Below are positions 1 to 8,625 of a stretch of DNA of 64,000 bases, in pieces (the stretch's first letter is position 1; every line of letters starts with the position of its first letter). Below the pieces are notes generated by a model. It was not told where the DNA came from. It did no database searches and saw nothing but the letters and a program-made list of their open reading frames with translations. A program made the position numbers and the translations under genes. Source of the DNA: Qipengyuania psychrotolerans (lineage in GTDB: Bacteria; Pseudomonadota; Alphaproteobacteria; Sphingomonadales; Sphingomonadaceae); assembly GCF_019711355.1 (NCBI RefSeq), contig NZ_CP081297.1, positions 310,001 to 374,000 on the forward strand, written 5' to 3'.

Positions 1-494
1 GGGTCCTCGAGAGCAGGCCCGAGCATCCCGCCTGCATCCTCGACTGTTGCCGGAGCCAGAACGCGGATTCCGGGGATGTGCGCATACCATCCTTCGAGGC
101 TGTGCGAATGCTGCGCGGCAAGCTGGCGTCCACCTCCGGTCGCCATGCGGATGACCACCGGCACAGCGATCTGGCCGCCCGACATGTGCCTGACAGTGGC
201 TGCATTATTCATGATCTGGTCAAGCGAGAGCAGTGAGAAATTGCAGGTCATTACCTCTACGATCGGGCGCATACCGTTCATGGCTGCACCGAACCCGGCT
301 CCGGTAAAGGCGCTTTCGGAAAGCGGGGTATCGCGGATACGGTCCGGCCCGAACTCTTCAAGCAACCCCTGCGAGACCGCGTAACATCCTCCGTAGCGGC
401 CGACATCCTCGCCCATCAGGAAAACGCGTTCGTCCTCAAGCATTGCCTTGCGGATCGCCGAGCGCATTGCCTCGCGGTAACTGAGCTGGGTCAT
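1..494 (-). CDS. 2-oxoacid (pyruvate/acetoin-type) dehydrogenase E1 beta subunit, 3'-truncated by window edge
   Basis: Reading leftward from ATG 494-492, the frame is open to base 1, so only about the first 164 residues are present. It starts [18 protein letters not shown], carries GEDVGRYGG near residue 30 and then [10 protein letters not shown] and [10 protein letters not shown]. These are hallmarks of the beta subunit of two-subunit, thiamine-diphosphate-dependent 2-oxoacid dehydrogenase E1 (pyruvate or acetoin type), which decarboxylates the 2-oxoacid and passes the acyl unit to E2. The ATG overlaps the TGA of the E1 alpha gene (ATGA), so translation is probably coupled. E2 would be expected past the left edge. 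The substrate (pyruvate, acetoin or branched-chain oxoacid) cannot be settled from this part. Confidence 0.88.
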   Translation of the reverse strand, partial: MTQLSYREAMRSAIRKAMLEDERVFLMGEDVGRYGGCYAVSQGLLEEFGPDRIRDTPLSESAFTGAGFGAAMNGMRPIVEVMTCNFSLLSLDQIMNNAATVRHMSGGQIAVPVVIRMATGGGRQLAAQHSHSLEGWYAHIPGIRVLAPATVEDAGGMLGPALED

Positions 495-1483
495 GTGCGG
501 CGCTCCGCTCCGACGTCGCGCATCAGATCTTCGACCGGTTCCCAGGTTCCCGTTTCGGCAAATGCGACCGCGCCTGACACCTCGCGCGCTACTTCAGCTT
601 CGATCTCTCTGACGTCGTCTTCGCGAAGTTCTCCAGCCTCAAGCGCCCACTTTTGAAACCGCAAGATCGGTCCGCGTTCTTTCCATTCCTCGACTTCCTC
701 CTTGGCCCGGTAAAGCTGGGGGTCGTACATCGAATGCGCGCGGAACCTGTATGTGCGGCATTCGAGGAAACGAGGCCCGCCATCTTCCCGGATCGCGGCA
801 ACGGCGCGCCGAGCCGCGACTTCCACCGCGACCACGTCCATCCCGTCGGCCCACTCTGATGCCAGCTTGTAACAGGAGGCTTTCACGCTGATGTCGGTTT
901 CCGATTCCGACAGTTCCAGCGCTGTACCCATGGCGTACCGGTTATTCTCGCACACGAAGAGCACAGGCAGTTGCCATAGAGCGGCAAGATTGAGGCTTTC
1001 ATGAAACTCGCCCTCGGCAGCCGCACCCTCTCCAAAGAAACAGACCGTTATGCACTTCCGCCCGGCGAGCTTGTCGGCGAGCGCCAGGCCGACTGCGATT
1101 GGCAGCCCGCCGGCAACGATCGCATTGCCGCCATAGAACCGCGCCTTGGCATCAAACAGATGCATCGAACCGCCGCGGCCGCGACTGCAGCCTTCCTGCT
1201 TGCCGTACATCTCGGCCATTATGCTATTTGCAGAGACACCCTTGAGCAGGGCATGGCCATGTTCGCGGTAGGTCGCCACGACAGCATCGTCAGGGACGAG
1301 CGCTTGCATAACCCCAACCGCCACCGCTTCCTCGCCAATATAGAGATGGAGGAACCCGCGGATTTTCTCTTGCGTGTAAAGCTCGGCGCATTTTTCCTCG
1401 AACCGGCGGATGCGCAACATCTGATGCAGCAATGTACGGCAATGTTCGCGCGTTAGCCGGACCTTGGGCAGTGCGCTTGTCAT
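491..1483 (-). CDS. TPP-dependent 2-oxoacid dehydrogenase E1 alpha subunit (pyruvate/acetoin type)
   Basis: 330 residues, the usual size for bacterial E1 alpha (PdhA/AcoA). The thiamine-diphosphate/Mg motif is at about 149-181 ([12 protein letters not shown] through CENN). The loop [15 protein letters not shown], corresponding to the phosphorylation loop of mitochondrial E1 alpha, lies near 245-260, and IGEEAVAVG near 49-57 is conserved. With E1 beta it forms the alpha2beta2 decarboxylase that feeds acyl groups to lipoyl-E2. Its ATG overlaps the stop of the acetyl-CoA synthetase gene and its stop overlaps the start of E1 beta, giving a tight three-gene transcript. The pairing with an acetate-activating enzyme suggests a two-carbon or acetoin/acetate role rather than the housekeeping PDH complex; that part is inference. 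Confidence 0.9.
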   Translation of the reverse strand: MTSALPKVRLTREHCRTLLHQMLRIRRFEEKCAELYTQEKIRGFLHLYIGEEAVAVGVMQALVPDDAVVATYREHGHALLKGVSANSIMAEMYGKQEGCSRGRGGSMHLFDAKARFYGGNAIVAGGLPIAVGLALADKLAGRKCITVCFFGEGAAAEGEFHESLNLAALWQLPVLFVCENNRYAMGTALELSESETDISVKASCYKLASEWADGMDVVAVEVAARRAVAAIREDGGPRFLECRTYRFRAHSMYDPQLYRAKEEVEEWKERGPILRFQKWALEAGELREDDVREIEAEVAREVSGAVAFAETGTWEPVEDLMRDVGAERRT

Positions 1484-3180
1484 GCTGTGGTTTCCAGCGT
1501 CGAGATATCGCCTTCCGGAAGGCCGAGTTCGCGCGCTTTAAGCAGTCGGCGCATGATCTTGCCCGACCGGGTTCGTGGCAGGTCCTCGCAGAACTGGATC
1601 TGCCGCGGCGCAATCGCTGCGCCCAGTCGTTTGCGGGCATGGGCCATCAACTCTTTGCGGAGCTGTTCGCTTGGCTCGAAACCATGATGCAGCGTGACGA
1701 AGGCCTTTACGATTTCACCGGCGCGTTCGTCCGGCACCCCGATGACGGCAGCTTCAGCGACCGCCGGATACTCGACCAGGGCGCTCTCCACCTCGAACGG
1801 CCCGATCAGGTGCCCGGCGGATTTGATCACATCGTCCGCCCGCCCGACAAACCAGAAATATCCATCGGCATCGCGCATCGCCAGATCGCCGCTCAGATAC
1901 CAGCCATCCCGAAAGCACTTTTCATAGCGTTCCTGCTGATCGAGATAGCCGCGAAACATCGATGCCCAACCCGGCCGCAAGGCGAGGTGTCCAGGCGTCA
2001 TGGGAGTATCGATGGGCCGCACTCCAGCGTCCGTCACTTCAAGGATGGCAGCCTCAACACCGGGCAGCGGCTTGCCCATCGACCCCGGTTTCACGTCCAT
2101 TGAAGCGTAATTGGCAATCATTATGCCGCCCGTTTCGCTCTGCCACCAATTATCGTGGAAGGGACGGCCAAAGACCTCGTTGCTCCACACGACAGCTTCG
2201 GGATTGAGCGGTTCGCCGACGCTGGCGAGAAAGTGCAGGTGCGAAAGATCATATTCGCGCGCAAGGTAGGCCCCCGCCTTCATCAGCAGGCGGATGGCCG
2301 TCGGTGCGGTATACCAGATCGTGACCTTCTCGCTCTCCAGAATGGAGTACCAGCGGCGGGCGTCGAATTCTGCTTCGTCAACGATCAGAGTTGCGCCGGC
2401 GCAAAGCGGGGCGATGATCCCATAAGATGTGCCCGTCACCCAGCCCGGATCGGCCGTACACCAGAAGATATCCCGGTCTCGCAGATCCAGCGCGATCCGG
2501 CCGGTTGCATTGTGGGCCACGACCGCTTCGTGGACATGGACGACGCCCTTGGGCTTGCCTGTCGTCCCGCTGGTAAAGTGCAGCAATGCCATGTCGTCCG
2601 GGGAGGTTTGCAGGCATTCGAAGCGGGCGGTGGTGCGTTCGAGCGCCTGCCCCAGATCGACCGTGCCGGGGGGTGGGGTTTCACTGTGCGGCGTAAGCAG
2701 GACGAGTTTCAGATCAGGCAATTCTTCGCGAACACCGGCGATCTTCTTTCGATAGTCGCGGGCGCTGACGAGAACTACGTTCGCATGCCCGATCTCAACG
2801 CGTGACCGGATCGGCTCCGGTCCGAATGCTGAATAAAGTGGGCAGAAGACGCCGCCCAGTTTCAGCGTGCCCAGAATTGCAAAATAGAGTTCAGGGACGC
2901 GGCCAAGCAGCGAGAAAACGCGCGACCCCTGTCCAAAACCGCGATCTGCCAGCATGCGCGCAAAGCGATCGCTTTCACGCTCCAGGTCGGCGTAGGTGAA
3001 GCTTCGACGCTCGCCATTCTTGCCGAGCCACCTGAGCGCCTCCTTGCTGCCGGCACCCTCCAGAACGTGCCGGTCGACCGCTTCGTGGCCGATGTTAATC
3101 CAACCGCCGGGTTCGGCGTCGAGCCATGCTCTGTACGTCTCCCAGCTCAGCGTCCTGCTGGCCGTATCGTAATCGTGCAT
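1480..3180 (-). CDS. acsA: Acetate--CoA ligase (AMP-forming), short AcsA type
   Basis: 566 residues from the ATG at 3180, chosen because AGGGGG lies about 5 bases upstream and the family begins near here; the frame is open further upstream (to 3231) without a better site. The adenylate-forming P-loop [13 protein letters not shown] is at about residues 203-215. WWQSETGG lies near the middle, [18 protein letters not shown] marks the hinge region, and SGKIMRRLL with the acetylatable lysine is near the C-terminus. It activates acetate, or another short acid, to the acyl-CoA through acyl-AMP. The length fits the Bacillus AcsA-type subgroup rather than the ~650-residue Acs. It is first gene of the operon with E1 alpha/beta, overlapping E1 alpha by 4 bases. 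Confidence 0.9.
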   Translation of the reverse strand: MHDYDTASRTLSWETYRAWLDAEPGGWINIGHEAVDRHVLEGAGSKEALRWLGKNGERRSFTYADLERESDRFARMLADRGFGQGSRVFSLLGRVPELYFAILGTLKLGGVFCPLYSAFGPEPIRSRVEIGHANVVLVSARDYRKKIAGVREELPDLKLVLLTPHSETPPPGTVDLGQALERTTARFECLQTSPDDMALLHFTSGTTGKPKGVVHVHEAVVAHNATGRIALDLRDRDIFWCTADPGWVTGTSYGIIAPLCAGATLIVDEAEFDARRWYSILESEKVTIWYTAPTAIRLLMKAGAYLAREYDLSHLHFLASVGEPLNPEAVVWSNEVFGRPFHDNWWQSETGGIMIANYASMDVKPGSMGKPLPGVEAAILEVTDAGVRPIDTPMTPGHLALRPGWASMFRGYLDQQERYEKCFRDGWYLSGDLAMRDADGYFWFVGRADDVIKSAGHLIGPFEVESALVEYPAVAEAAVIGVPDERAGEIVKAFVTLHHGFEPSEQLRKELMAHARKRLGAAIAPRQIQFCEDLPRTRSGKIMRRLLKARELGLPEGDISTLETTA

Positions 3181-3452
3181 GATTGCCCCCTGCCTGGTCG
3201 CGGCAGACTTGCTGATGGGGGCAAAAGCCACGCAGTTTCTCCCGGTCGTTGGGCAGACGTCCTGTCAGCTTGTCCGGGATTGGCGGCGGCGCTGTAACTA
3301 CGCAATCATCCGTAAGCATGGGCAAATTGGCGTTGGTGGCGACCTCATCCGTAGGTTCACGTAGTGAGATGGGCAGGGCGACAGACTAGCGTGATCGGTG
3401 ATCCGATGGTTCGCCTGAGCAATCATCAAACAACCTCGTGGAGCCAGCGCTG
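3181..3452. promoter_or_regulatory. Divergent intergenic region with a repeated TCATCCGTA element
   Basis: About 270 bases between the acsA operon (leftward) and the host-attachment/phosphotransferase pair (rightward). The 9-mer TCATCCGTA occurs twice in the same orientation, at 3306-3314 and 3345-3353. Beside them are CTACG at 3298-3302 and CGTAG at 3360-3364, which make short inverted halves. No gene of convincing quality was found here. The paired elements could be an operator for a regulator controlling one or both directions; no known consensus is recognised. Confidence 0.35.
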
Positions 3453-3896
3453 ATGAAGATTGCAAACGGAACACTGATCATGGCTGTGGACGGCAGTAAG
3501 ATGCTGATCTTGCGGAACGAGGGCGATGTTCGGAAACCTGTCCTCAAAGCTGTTGCGCATGAGCGCGTCCACAACCTTCAGACGGCCGAACAGGGATCGG
3601 ACCGGCCCGGCAGAAGCTTCTCCAGTTCGGATGGACGCCGAAGCGGACTTGGGGATACCGATTGGCACACCCAGGCCGAAGGGCGATTTGTCATCGAGGC
3701 TGCCCAAACTCTCGACACGGTGCAGAAGGATCTCGCAGCGGAGGTAATACTCGTCGCCGCGCCAACTGTAATGGGCACGATGCGCAAGCATCTGAGCGAG
3801 CGCGTGAAAGATCATATTCTGGCGCAGATCGACCGTGACGTGGTGAACCAGCCGTCGGATGAAATCGCGAAGCTCGTTTCAGCCTATGAACCGTGA
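3453..3896 (+). CDS. Host attachment protein-like (baeRF/AtsE-type) small protein
   Basis: 147 residues from ATG 3453 (an upstream GTG at 3438 is also in frame and cannot be excluded). The N-terminus KIANGTLIMAVDGSKMLILRN, followed by a disordered charged stretch (about 45-80) and then AAEVILVAAPTVMGTMRKHLS, fits the family annotated in alphaproteobacteria as 'host attachment protein'. That family has a fold related to the archaeal release-factor/RNase-like baeRF domains; the name comes from a plant-attachment phenotype and the biochemical role is unknown. No signal peptide is visible, so it is probably cytoplasmic. Its stop overlaps the GTG start of the next gene (GTGA), tying it to the COG2187 phosphotransferase. 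Confidence 0.65.
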   Translation: MKIANGTLIMAVDGSKMLILRNEGDVRKPVLKAVAHERVHNLQTAEQGSDRPGRSFSSSDGRRSGLGDTDWHTQAEGRFVIEAAQTLDTVQKDLAAEVILVAAPTVMGTMRKHLSERVKDHILAQIDRDVVNQPSDEIAKLVSAYEP

Positions 3897-4957
3897 AGCC
3901 CGTAGACAGCTTCCTGAACCGAGCTGAGTTGGTATCGAAATCCGAGGCCGAAACCCACGCCGAAGTCGCGGCGTTCCTGTCTTGCCCCGCCTCCTATCCG
4001 CATCATCCAGACGAAGTGAGGGTTGTCGAAACGCACACGGCGCTCGTCTTTATGGCGGGCGAGTATGTCTACAAGTTGAAGCGGCCAATTGCGCTCGACT
4101 TTCTCGACTGCCGTTCGCTCGAGGCGCGGCGCCGCAATTGCCAGAGCGAATTCGCGGCCAATCACCGCTTGGCCCCCGGGGTATATCTCGGAAACGTCCC
4201 GGTAACGCGCGAGGCTGATGGAACCCTTGCAATCTCCGGCTCGGGAACACCGGTGGATTGGCTGGTCGTCATGCGCCGCCTCGACCAGGCTAATGCGCTC
4301 GACCAGAGGATCGCGGCAGGCTTGGTCAGCATTTCCGATGTCGACCGGGTGTGCCGCACTCTGGCGCAATTCTATCTTTCGCAGCCGCCGATCATGACCA
4401 GTCCAGTTGGCTGGATTGCATTGTGGAAGGAGAAGGTCGCGATTGTCCGGACCAGTCTTTCCGATCCTTCCTTCGGCCTGCCCGAAGATGAGTACCAAGC
4501 GCCTCTTCAGGCGATAGAGCAGTTCCTGGCGCGTTCGTCCGGCCTTATGACCACGCGCCTTGCGCAAGGCCGGATTGTCGATGGTCACGGAGATCTCAAA
4601 CCGGAGCACGTTTATATCGGCGAACAAGTGCTCATCATTGATTGTCTTGAGTTCGATGAGCGCCTGCGGTGGGAGGATCCCTTCGATGAAATCGTTTTTC
4701 TCGGCCTCGAGTGCAGGCGGTTGGGGGCACCATGGATCGCCCCCCGCCTCGTCGACCAGATGGCCCAATTGTTGGGAGAACGGCCACCCGAGGAGCTACT
4801 GCGATTTTACCGCACCTATCGAGCCTGCATGCGCGCCCGGCTTATGATCGAACACCTGCGCGATGAAGCCCCGCGGACGCCCGAAGAATGGCCCCGCAAA
4901 GCGCGGCTTTATCTGAAATTCGCAATTGAGGCGTTGTCACCGGGGGATCAGTCGTAG
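3893..4957 (+). CDS. COG2187-type aminoglycoside phosphotransferase-fold protein
   Basis: 354 residues starting at GTG 3893, which overlaps the preceding TGA. The protein has the APH-like kinase fold: YKLKRP at 60-65 (candidate ATP-contact lysine), the catalytic loop DGHGDLKPEH at 230-239 with Asp234 as likely base, and LIIDCLEFDERLRWEDPFDE at 248-267, where Asp250 would bind Mg. This matches the COG2187 family, whose members are sometimes fused to a C-terminal P-loop kinase; that domain is absent here. The substrate is unknown, and antibiotic resistance should not be assumed from the family name. The 3' end overlaps the convergent PRPP synthetase gene by 10 bases. Confidence 0.75.
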   Translation: MKPVDSFLNRAELVSKSEAETHAEVAAFLSCPASYPHHPDEVRVVETHTALVFMAGEYVYKLKRPIALDFLDCRSLEARRRNCQSEFAANHRLAPGVYLGNVPVTREADGTLAISGSGTPVDWLVVMRRLDQANALDQRIAAGLVSISDVDRVCRTLAQFYLSQPPIMTSPVGWIALWKEKVAIVRTSLSDPSFGLPEDEYQAPLQAIEQFLARSSGLMTTRLAQGRIVDGHGDLKPEHVYIGEQVLIIDCLEFDERLRWEDPFDEIVFLGLECRRLGAPWIAPRLVDQMAQLLGERPPEELLRFYRTYRACMRARLMIEHLRDEAPRTPEEWPRKARLYLKFAIEALSPGDQS

Positions 4958-5934
4958 GGCAGCAGCTCGCTTACCGGTTCGCCGGAGTTCAGACGTGCGA
5001 CGACGGCTGCGATCAGGGGTCCGACCTCTATGACGCCTATTTTTTCTCGGGCAGCTGGAGGCAGATCGACCGGTAATGATACCGTGTCGGAAACGACGAT
5101 TTGGTCCGGTCCGTCCGGCCCGAATAGCAGGCTGTCTGCATCAAACATCGCGTGTGCCGCGACCGCGATCACGCTGGTTGCGCCTGCTTCCCGGGCGGCC
5201 TTGCAAGCCCTGACTATGGTTCCGCCACTGCTGATCAGATCGTCGAGAATTATTGAAGTGCTGCCGGCCACGCCTCCTGCGAATGTCTCGCCCGAAACCA
5301 CACCCGCGCTGCGGTGTTTGTCCATGATTGCCTTGCCGACCGGCTGACCCAGGCTGCGCTCCAGCTCATGGCGGAACAACTCCGCACGTTTGTTGCCGCC
5401 CGCATCGGGCGAAACCACGGAAACCGCACCCTCGCTGAGGTCGGAAACGAGCGCCTCTGCAAACAGGCGAACGAGCGAAACGTGCTCGGGTCGGCAAGTG
5501 CGAAAAGCATTTTCGAAAGCACTGATATTGTGCACTTCGATCGTTACGAGCCGATCGGTCTGCACAGCCTCGAACAAGCACGCGGTATAGCGTGAATTCA
5601 CCGGGTCGCGCGGCTTGGTTCGGCGGTCCTTGCGGCTATAGGCGAGATAGGGCGTGATCGCAGTGACCCGTCGGGCGCCGGCATCTTTCAGCGCGCCGAT
5701 AAAGAACAGCAATCGGACGAGCTTGTCGTTCGCACTCGCCCCCTCTTCGCCTTGAAGGCTGTGCACCACATAGACGTCGCGGTTGCCGACTTCGGTAAGC
5801 GGGCGTGTCTTGTGTTCACCGTGTTCGAAATCGCGCTCTTCATGCTCGGACAACGCGATGCCAAGGTCGATCGCAATACTCTTTCCAAGCTCGCGACTGC
5901 CATTGAGAGCAAAAATAACCGGTGCGTCGTGCAT
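4948..5934 (-). CDS. Ribose-phosphate pyrophosphokinase (PRPP synthetase), divergent paralogue type
   Basis: 328 residues from ATG 5934, preferred because AAAGGCAG lies just upstream; an in-frame ATG at 5967 would add 11 residues but has no clear ribosome site. Visible are the ATP-binding YSRKDRRTKP segment (about 99-108), the phosphoribosyltransferase region SPDAGGNKRAE (about 175-185), the DKHR flexible-loop remnant, and the PRPP-binding loop IILDDLISSGGTI (about 228-240). It makes PRPP from ribose-5-phosphate and ATP. It differs enough from the housekeeping Prs style that it is probably a second copy. In other alphaproteobacteria such copies are often found with host-attachment and COG2187 genes; this is from memory and is a context inference. 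Confidence 0.85.
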   Translation of the reverse strand: MHDAPVIFALNGSRELGKSIAIDLGIALSEHEERDFEHGEHKTRPLTEVGNRDVYVVHSLQGEEGASANDKLVRLLFFIGALKDAGARRVTAITPYLAYSRKDRRTKPRDPVNSRYTACLFEAVQTDRLVTIEVHNISAFENAFRTCRPEHVSLVRLFAEALVSDLSEGAVSVVSPDAGGNKRAELFRHELERSLGQPVGKAIMDKHRSAGVVSGETFAGGVAGSTSIILDDLISSGGTIVRACKAAREAGATSVIAVAAHAMFDADSLLFGPDGPDQIVVSDTVSLPVDLPPAAREKIGVIEVGPLIAAVVARLNSGEPVSELLPYD

Positions 5935-6100
5935 GTTGGCTGCCTTTCGGTCGGGAACATCATGCATAAAATTGTGGCAAGCTGGCCGACATCAGGAAAC
6001 CTACGCAGGCACTTCCAGCCCCTTGGTCTGAGCTGAACCCGCGAAAGGGAAGGCTGCGCGTACCGAGCAATATCGTCGAGGATTGGCGGCGAAAAGCGTT

Positions 6101-7972
6101 CTAGACCTGCTCGAATGCTTCGAGCGCAGTGCATGCGGCGAGCCAGGTTTCCTCAGCCTCAGCCAGGGTGTTCGCGGCTTCGGCTCGTTCCTTGAGGAGG
6201 TCCTGCATTGACCTGCCCGTCTGCCCGGCTTTCATTCCGCCATGTTCGAGGATCAACTTGTCGAGCTTTTCCACGTCGGCTGTCAGGCGCTCAATCGCTT
6301 TTTCTGCGTTAGTCACATCGGATTTTGCAGCGCGAGCCTGATTTTCGCTCGTTTTCCCGCGAGACCCCCGCGACTTTCCGCCGCCGCCGCGACGGTCGTC
6401 CTTTGGCTGTTTCCGGCCAAGGATGAAATCGATGTAATCCTGCATGCTCCCGGCGTACTCGCGTGCCGTTCCACCATCGACCAGGATCAGCCGATCCGCA
6501 GTCAACTCGACCATGTGGCGATCATGGCTGATGAGTATGACGGCGCCCGAATAATCGTTCAGCGCCTGGATAAGCGCCTCGCGCACGTCGACGTCGAGAT
6601 GGTTGGTCGGCTCGTCGAGAATCAGCAGATGCGGGGCATCGCGCGTGATCAGCGCCAACGCCAGCCGCGCGCGCTCGCCTCCGGATAGCATGTCCACCCG
6701 CGTCTGGGCACGTGAGCCTGAAAATCCGAACCGCCCCAATTGTGCGCGCACCGCGCCTTGCGCCGCGCCATCCATCGCGCGGTTCATCAGGTCCAGCGGC
6801 GTGTCTTCACCCGCCAGTTCTTCAACCTGGTACTGCGTGAAATAGCCCACTTTGAGCCGGCCGGGCGCGTTTACCTCGCCCTCCGCTGCGGCGAGCTGGG
6901 AGGCGAGAAGCCGCGCGAGGGTCGTCTTGCCGTTGCCGTTGCGGCCCAGCAGCGCGATCCGATCGTCGGCTTCGATCCGGAAGTTCAGTCGGCGCAGGAT
7001 CGGCGGCGCGTCACCATAGCCAACAGCCGCCTGATCGAGGGTGATCATCGGCGAGCGCAGTTCTTCTGGATCGGGAAAATCGAAGCTGAGCGTCGGATCT
7101 TCCATGAGCGCAGCGATGGGCTGCATCCGCGCGAGCATCTTGGCCCGCGACTGCGCCTGCTTGGCCGTTGAGGCCCGCGCGCTGTTACGGGCGACATAGT
7201 CTTGCAGCCTTGCACGCTGTGCATCCTGCGAAGCCTTCGCTGCTGCCAATTGCGATGCGCGTTCGGCCCGCTGCTTCTCGAATGCGTCGTATCCGCCCGG
7301 ATACAGCGTAAGCTGGCCCCCCTGCAGGTGCAGGATGTGATCGACGACCTTATTCAGAAGGTCGCGTTCGTGGCTGATGACCAGTAGCGTGGCGGGATAG
7401 GATTTGAGGAAGTTCTCGAGCCAGAGAGTCGCTTCCAGGTCGAGGTGGTTCGAGGGCTCATCCAGCAGCAGGATATCGGGCTCGGAAAACAATAGCGCGC
7501 CCAGGGCGATGCGCATCTTCCAGCCGCCAGAAAAGCTTTCCACCGGGCGCTGCTGCATCTCTTCGTCGAAGCCAAGGCCGTTCAGGATCTTGGCCGCGCG
7601 CGCCGGAGCGCTGTATGCATCAATTGCCAGCAACCGGTCGTGGACATCGCCCAGCCGGTCCATGTCGGTGCAGGTCTCCAGTTCTTCGAGCAATTCCGCC
7701 CGCTCGGTGGCAGAGGCCAGCACGACCTCCTCCGGCGTCTTCGTCCCGCTTGGCGCTTCCTGTGCGATGTACCCGATCCGCGCGCGCGACGGCTTGGTGA
7801 TCTCGCCCGCATCGGGTTCGATCTCGCCGATCAACGCCTTCATGAGAGTCGACTTGCCCGCGCCATTACGCCCGATAAGGCCCACGCGAGCGCCCACCGG
7901 CACTGTCGCGCTGGCGCGTTCGAGAATAGCTCGGCCGCCAAGCCGCACTGTGACACCGTCGATGGTAAGCAT
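6101..7972 (-). CDS. ABC-F family ATPase (ribosome-associated, Uup/EttA-like)
   Basis: 623 residues with two ABC domains in one chain and no membrane segments, which defines ABC-F. First domain: Walker A GRNGAGKST (about 34-42), signature FSGGWKMRIAL, Walker B ILLLDEPSNHLD. Second domain: GRNGNGKTT (about 343-351), LSGGERARLAL, LLILDEPTNHLD. A charged linker rich in Arg/Gln (about 230-290) joins them, and a Lys/Glu-rich coiled coil ends the protein (about 550-620). Members act at the ribosomal E-site in translation control or antibiotic protection; which subgroup this belongs to cannot be decided by eye. It sits alone, 133 bases upstream of the PRPP synthetase gene on the same strand. Confidence 0.9.
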   Translation of the reverse strand: MLTIDGVTVRLGGRAILERASATVPVGARVGLIGRNGAGKSTLMKALIGEIEPDAGEITKPSRARIGYIAQEAPSGTKTPEEVVLASATERAELLEELETCTDMDRLGDVHDRLLAIDAYSAPARAAKILNGLGFDEEMQQRPVESFSGGWKMRIALGALLFSEPDILLLDEPSNHLDLEATLWLENFLKSYPATLLVISHERDLLNKVVDHILHLQGGQLTLYPGGYDAFEKQRAERASQLAAAKASQDAQRARLQDYVARNSARASTAKQAQSRAKMLARMQPIAALMEDPTLSFDFPDPEELRSPMITLDQAAVGYGDAPPILRRLNFRIEADDRIALLGRNGNGKTTLARLLASQLAAAEGEVNAPGRLKVGYFTQYQVEELAGEDTPLDLMNRAMDGAAQGAVRAQLGRFGFSGSRAQTRVDMLSGGERARLALALITRDAPHLLILDEPTNHLDVDVREALIQALNDYSGAVILISHDRHMVELTADRLILVDGGTAREYAGSMQDYIDFILGRKQPKDDRRGGGGKSRGSRGKTSENQARAAKSDVTNAEKAIERLTADVEKLDKLILEHGGMKAGQTGRSMQDLLKERAEAANTLAEAEETWLAACTALEAFEQV

Positions 7973-8266
7973 GCGCGCGCCCCTAACAGCCTATTTCCTT
8001 CCGTCCAAAGGAAATTGGGGGCCGCGCTGCGGTTGACCTGAAAGCACCCGGCCGCCTTCGAACCTCCACCGAATGAAGATGCCGTGGCAATAAAGGGGAG
8101 GCAGGTTTCGAATATAACTAGTAAAGGTCTAGAGGCTGTCCGGCAATTCACCGAAATCGGCGGCATTGTGATAGCTGGTGTAACGCGGGACCGGCGAGGC
8201 GAGCAGTTCTGGATGATATGGCCACATGAGGCCCCTGTCGCCTGCCTGCGCGGACCAGTCTTTGCG
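7973..8266. other. 294-base intergenic region, no gene supported
   Basis: Lies between the 5' end of the ABC-F gene and the 3' end of the cco cluster. It must hold the ABC-F promoter and the end of the cco transcript. Short open frames exist on both strands but none has a convincing start, ribosome site or recognisable composition. I saw no clear terminator with a T-run. Confidence 0.4.
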
Positions 8267-8476
8267 TTAGATCAATTGCCGACGTTTCGGTGAACCATTG
8301 CAGCCTTTTGCATGACACGGGGCTGTAAGGGGCGATTTTCGCTTCGGCAGCGGAATTTCGAGGACCGTGTTGCCTGCTCCGCTGCAAATTTGCGCAGCGA
8401 GCGAACGCGGCGCATCGGGCAGCGGCCCGACAATTGCGGGGATCAGCGACAAAACGCCCAGCACCGGCCCATTCAT
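8267..8476 (-). CDS. Small exported-type protein of unknown function, last ORF of the cco operon
   Basis: 69 residues. The ATG (8476-8474) overlaps the TGA of ccoS as ATGA, the same coupling used between the other genes of this operon, which is the main reason to call it real. The first 20 residues (MNGPVLGVLSLIPAIVGPLP) are hydrophobic and lack acidic residues, resembling a signal peptide or membrane anchor. Three cysteines follow: one in QICSG (about 31) and a CHAKGC cluster near 54-59, then a basic tail KRRQ. CHxxxC next to copper-dependent oxidase assembly genes hints at metal or thiol chemistry, but this is inference. I recognise no named family. Confidence 0.55.
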   Translation of the reverse strand: MNGPVLGVLSLIPAIVGPLPDAPRSLAAQICSGAGNTVLEIPLPKRKSPLTAPCHAKGCNGSPKRRQLI

Positions 8477-8625
8477 TGCTCATCGTCCTCTTCGTCGATC
8501 AGGATGCGCTGTGCTGACCCGTCGAGATCTTCGAACTGACCATCGCGCATGGCCCAGAAGAAGGTGGCCAGTCCCAGCAGTCCGAGACCGAGCGCAACAG
8601 GAATGAGGAGAAGAAGACCGCTCAT
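8473..8625 (-). CDS. ccoS: cbb3-type cytochrome oxidase assembly protein CcoS
   Basis: 50 residues: one N-terminal transmembrane helix (SGLLLLIPVALGLGLLGLATFFWAM, written here in part as LLLLIPVALGLGLLGLATFF), then DGQFEDLDGSAQRIL and an acidic tail DEEDDEQ. This is the standard CcoS layout (a helix followed by a DGQFDDL-like motif). CcoS helps place copper and heme in the CcoN subunit of the cbb3 oxidase. The ATG overlaps the TGA of ccoI (ATGA) and its own TGA overlaps the next ATG, so it sits in an unbroken coupled series. Confidence 0.92.
   Translation of the reverse strand: MSGLLLLIPVALGLGLLGLATFFWAMRDGQFEDLDGSAQRILIDEEDDEQ

Noticed and set aside
76-384. Plus-strand ORF inside the left-edge region
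   Set aside because: It is the antisense shadow of the E1 beta gene, whose minus-strand frame is well conserved through to base 1.
3411-3430. Possible third Fnr box (ATCAA half-site at 3425-3429)
   Set aside because: The other half reads TGAGC and does not match TTGAT; only one half-site is present.
3893-4957. Reading the APH-fold protein as an aminoglycoside resistance gene
   Set aside because: It belongs to the COG2187 type, which is widespread in environmental bacteria with no shown antibiotic substrate.
8040-8075. TTCGAA-containing stretch resembling a tRNA T-loop
   Set aside because: No matching acceptor stem, anticodon arm or CCA end could be assembled around it on either strand.
8084-8293. 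69-codon plus-strand ORF antisense to the end of the cco operon
   Set aside because: GTG start without a clear ribosome site, no recognisable family and it overlaps the 3' end of the coupled minus-strand ORF; evidence too weak.
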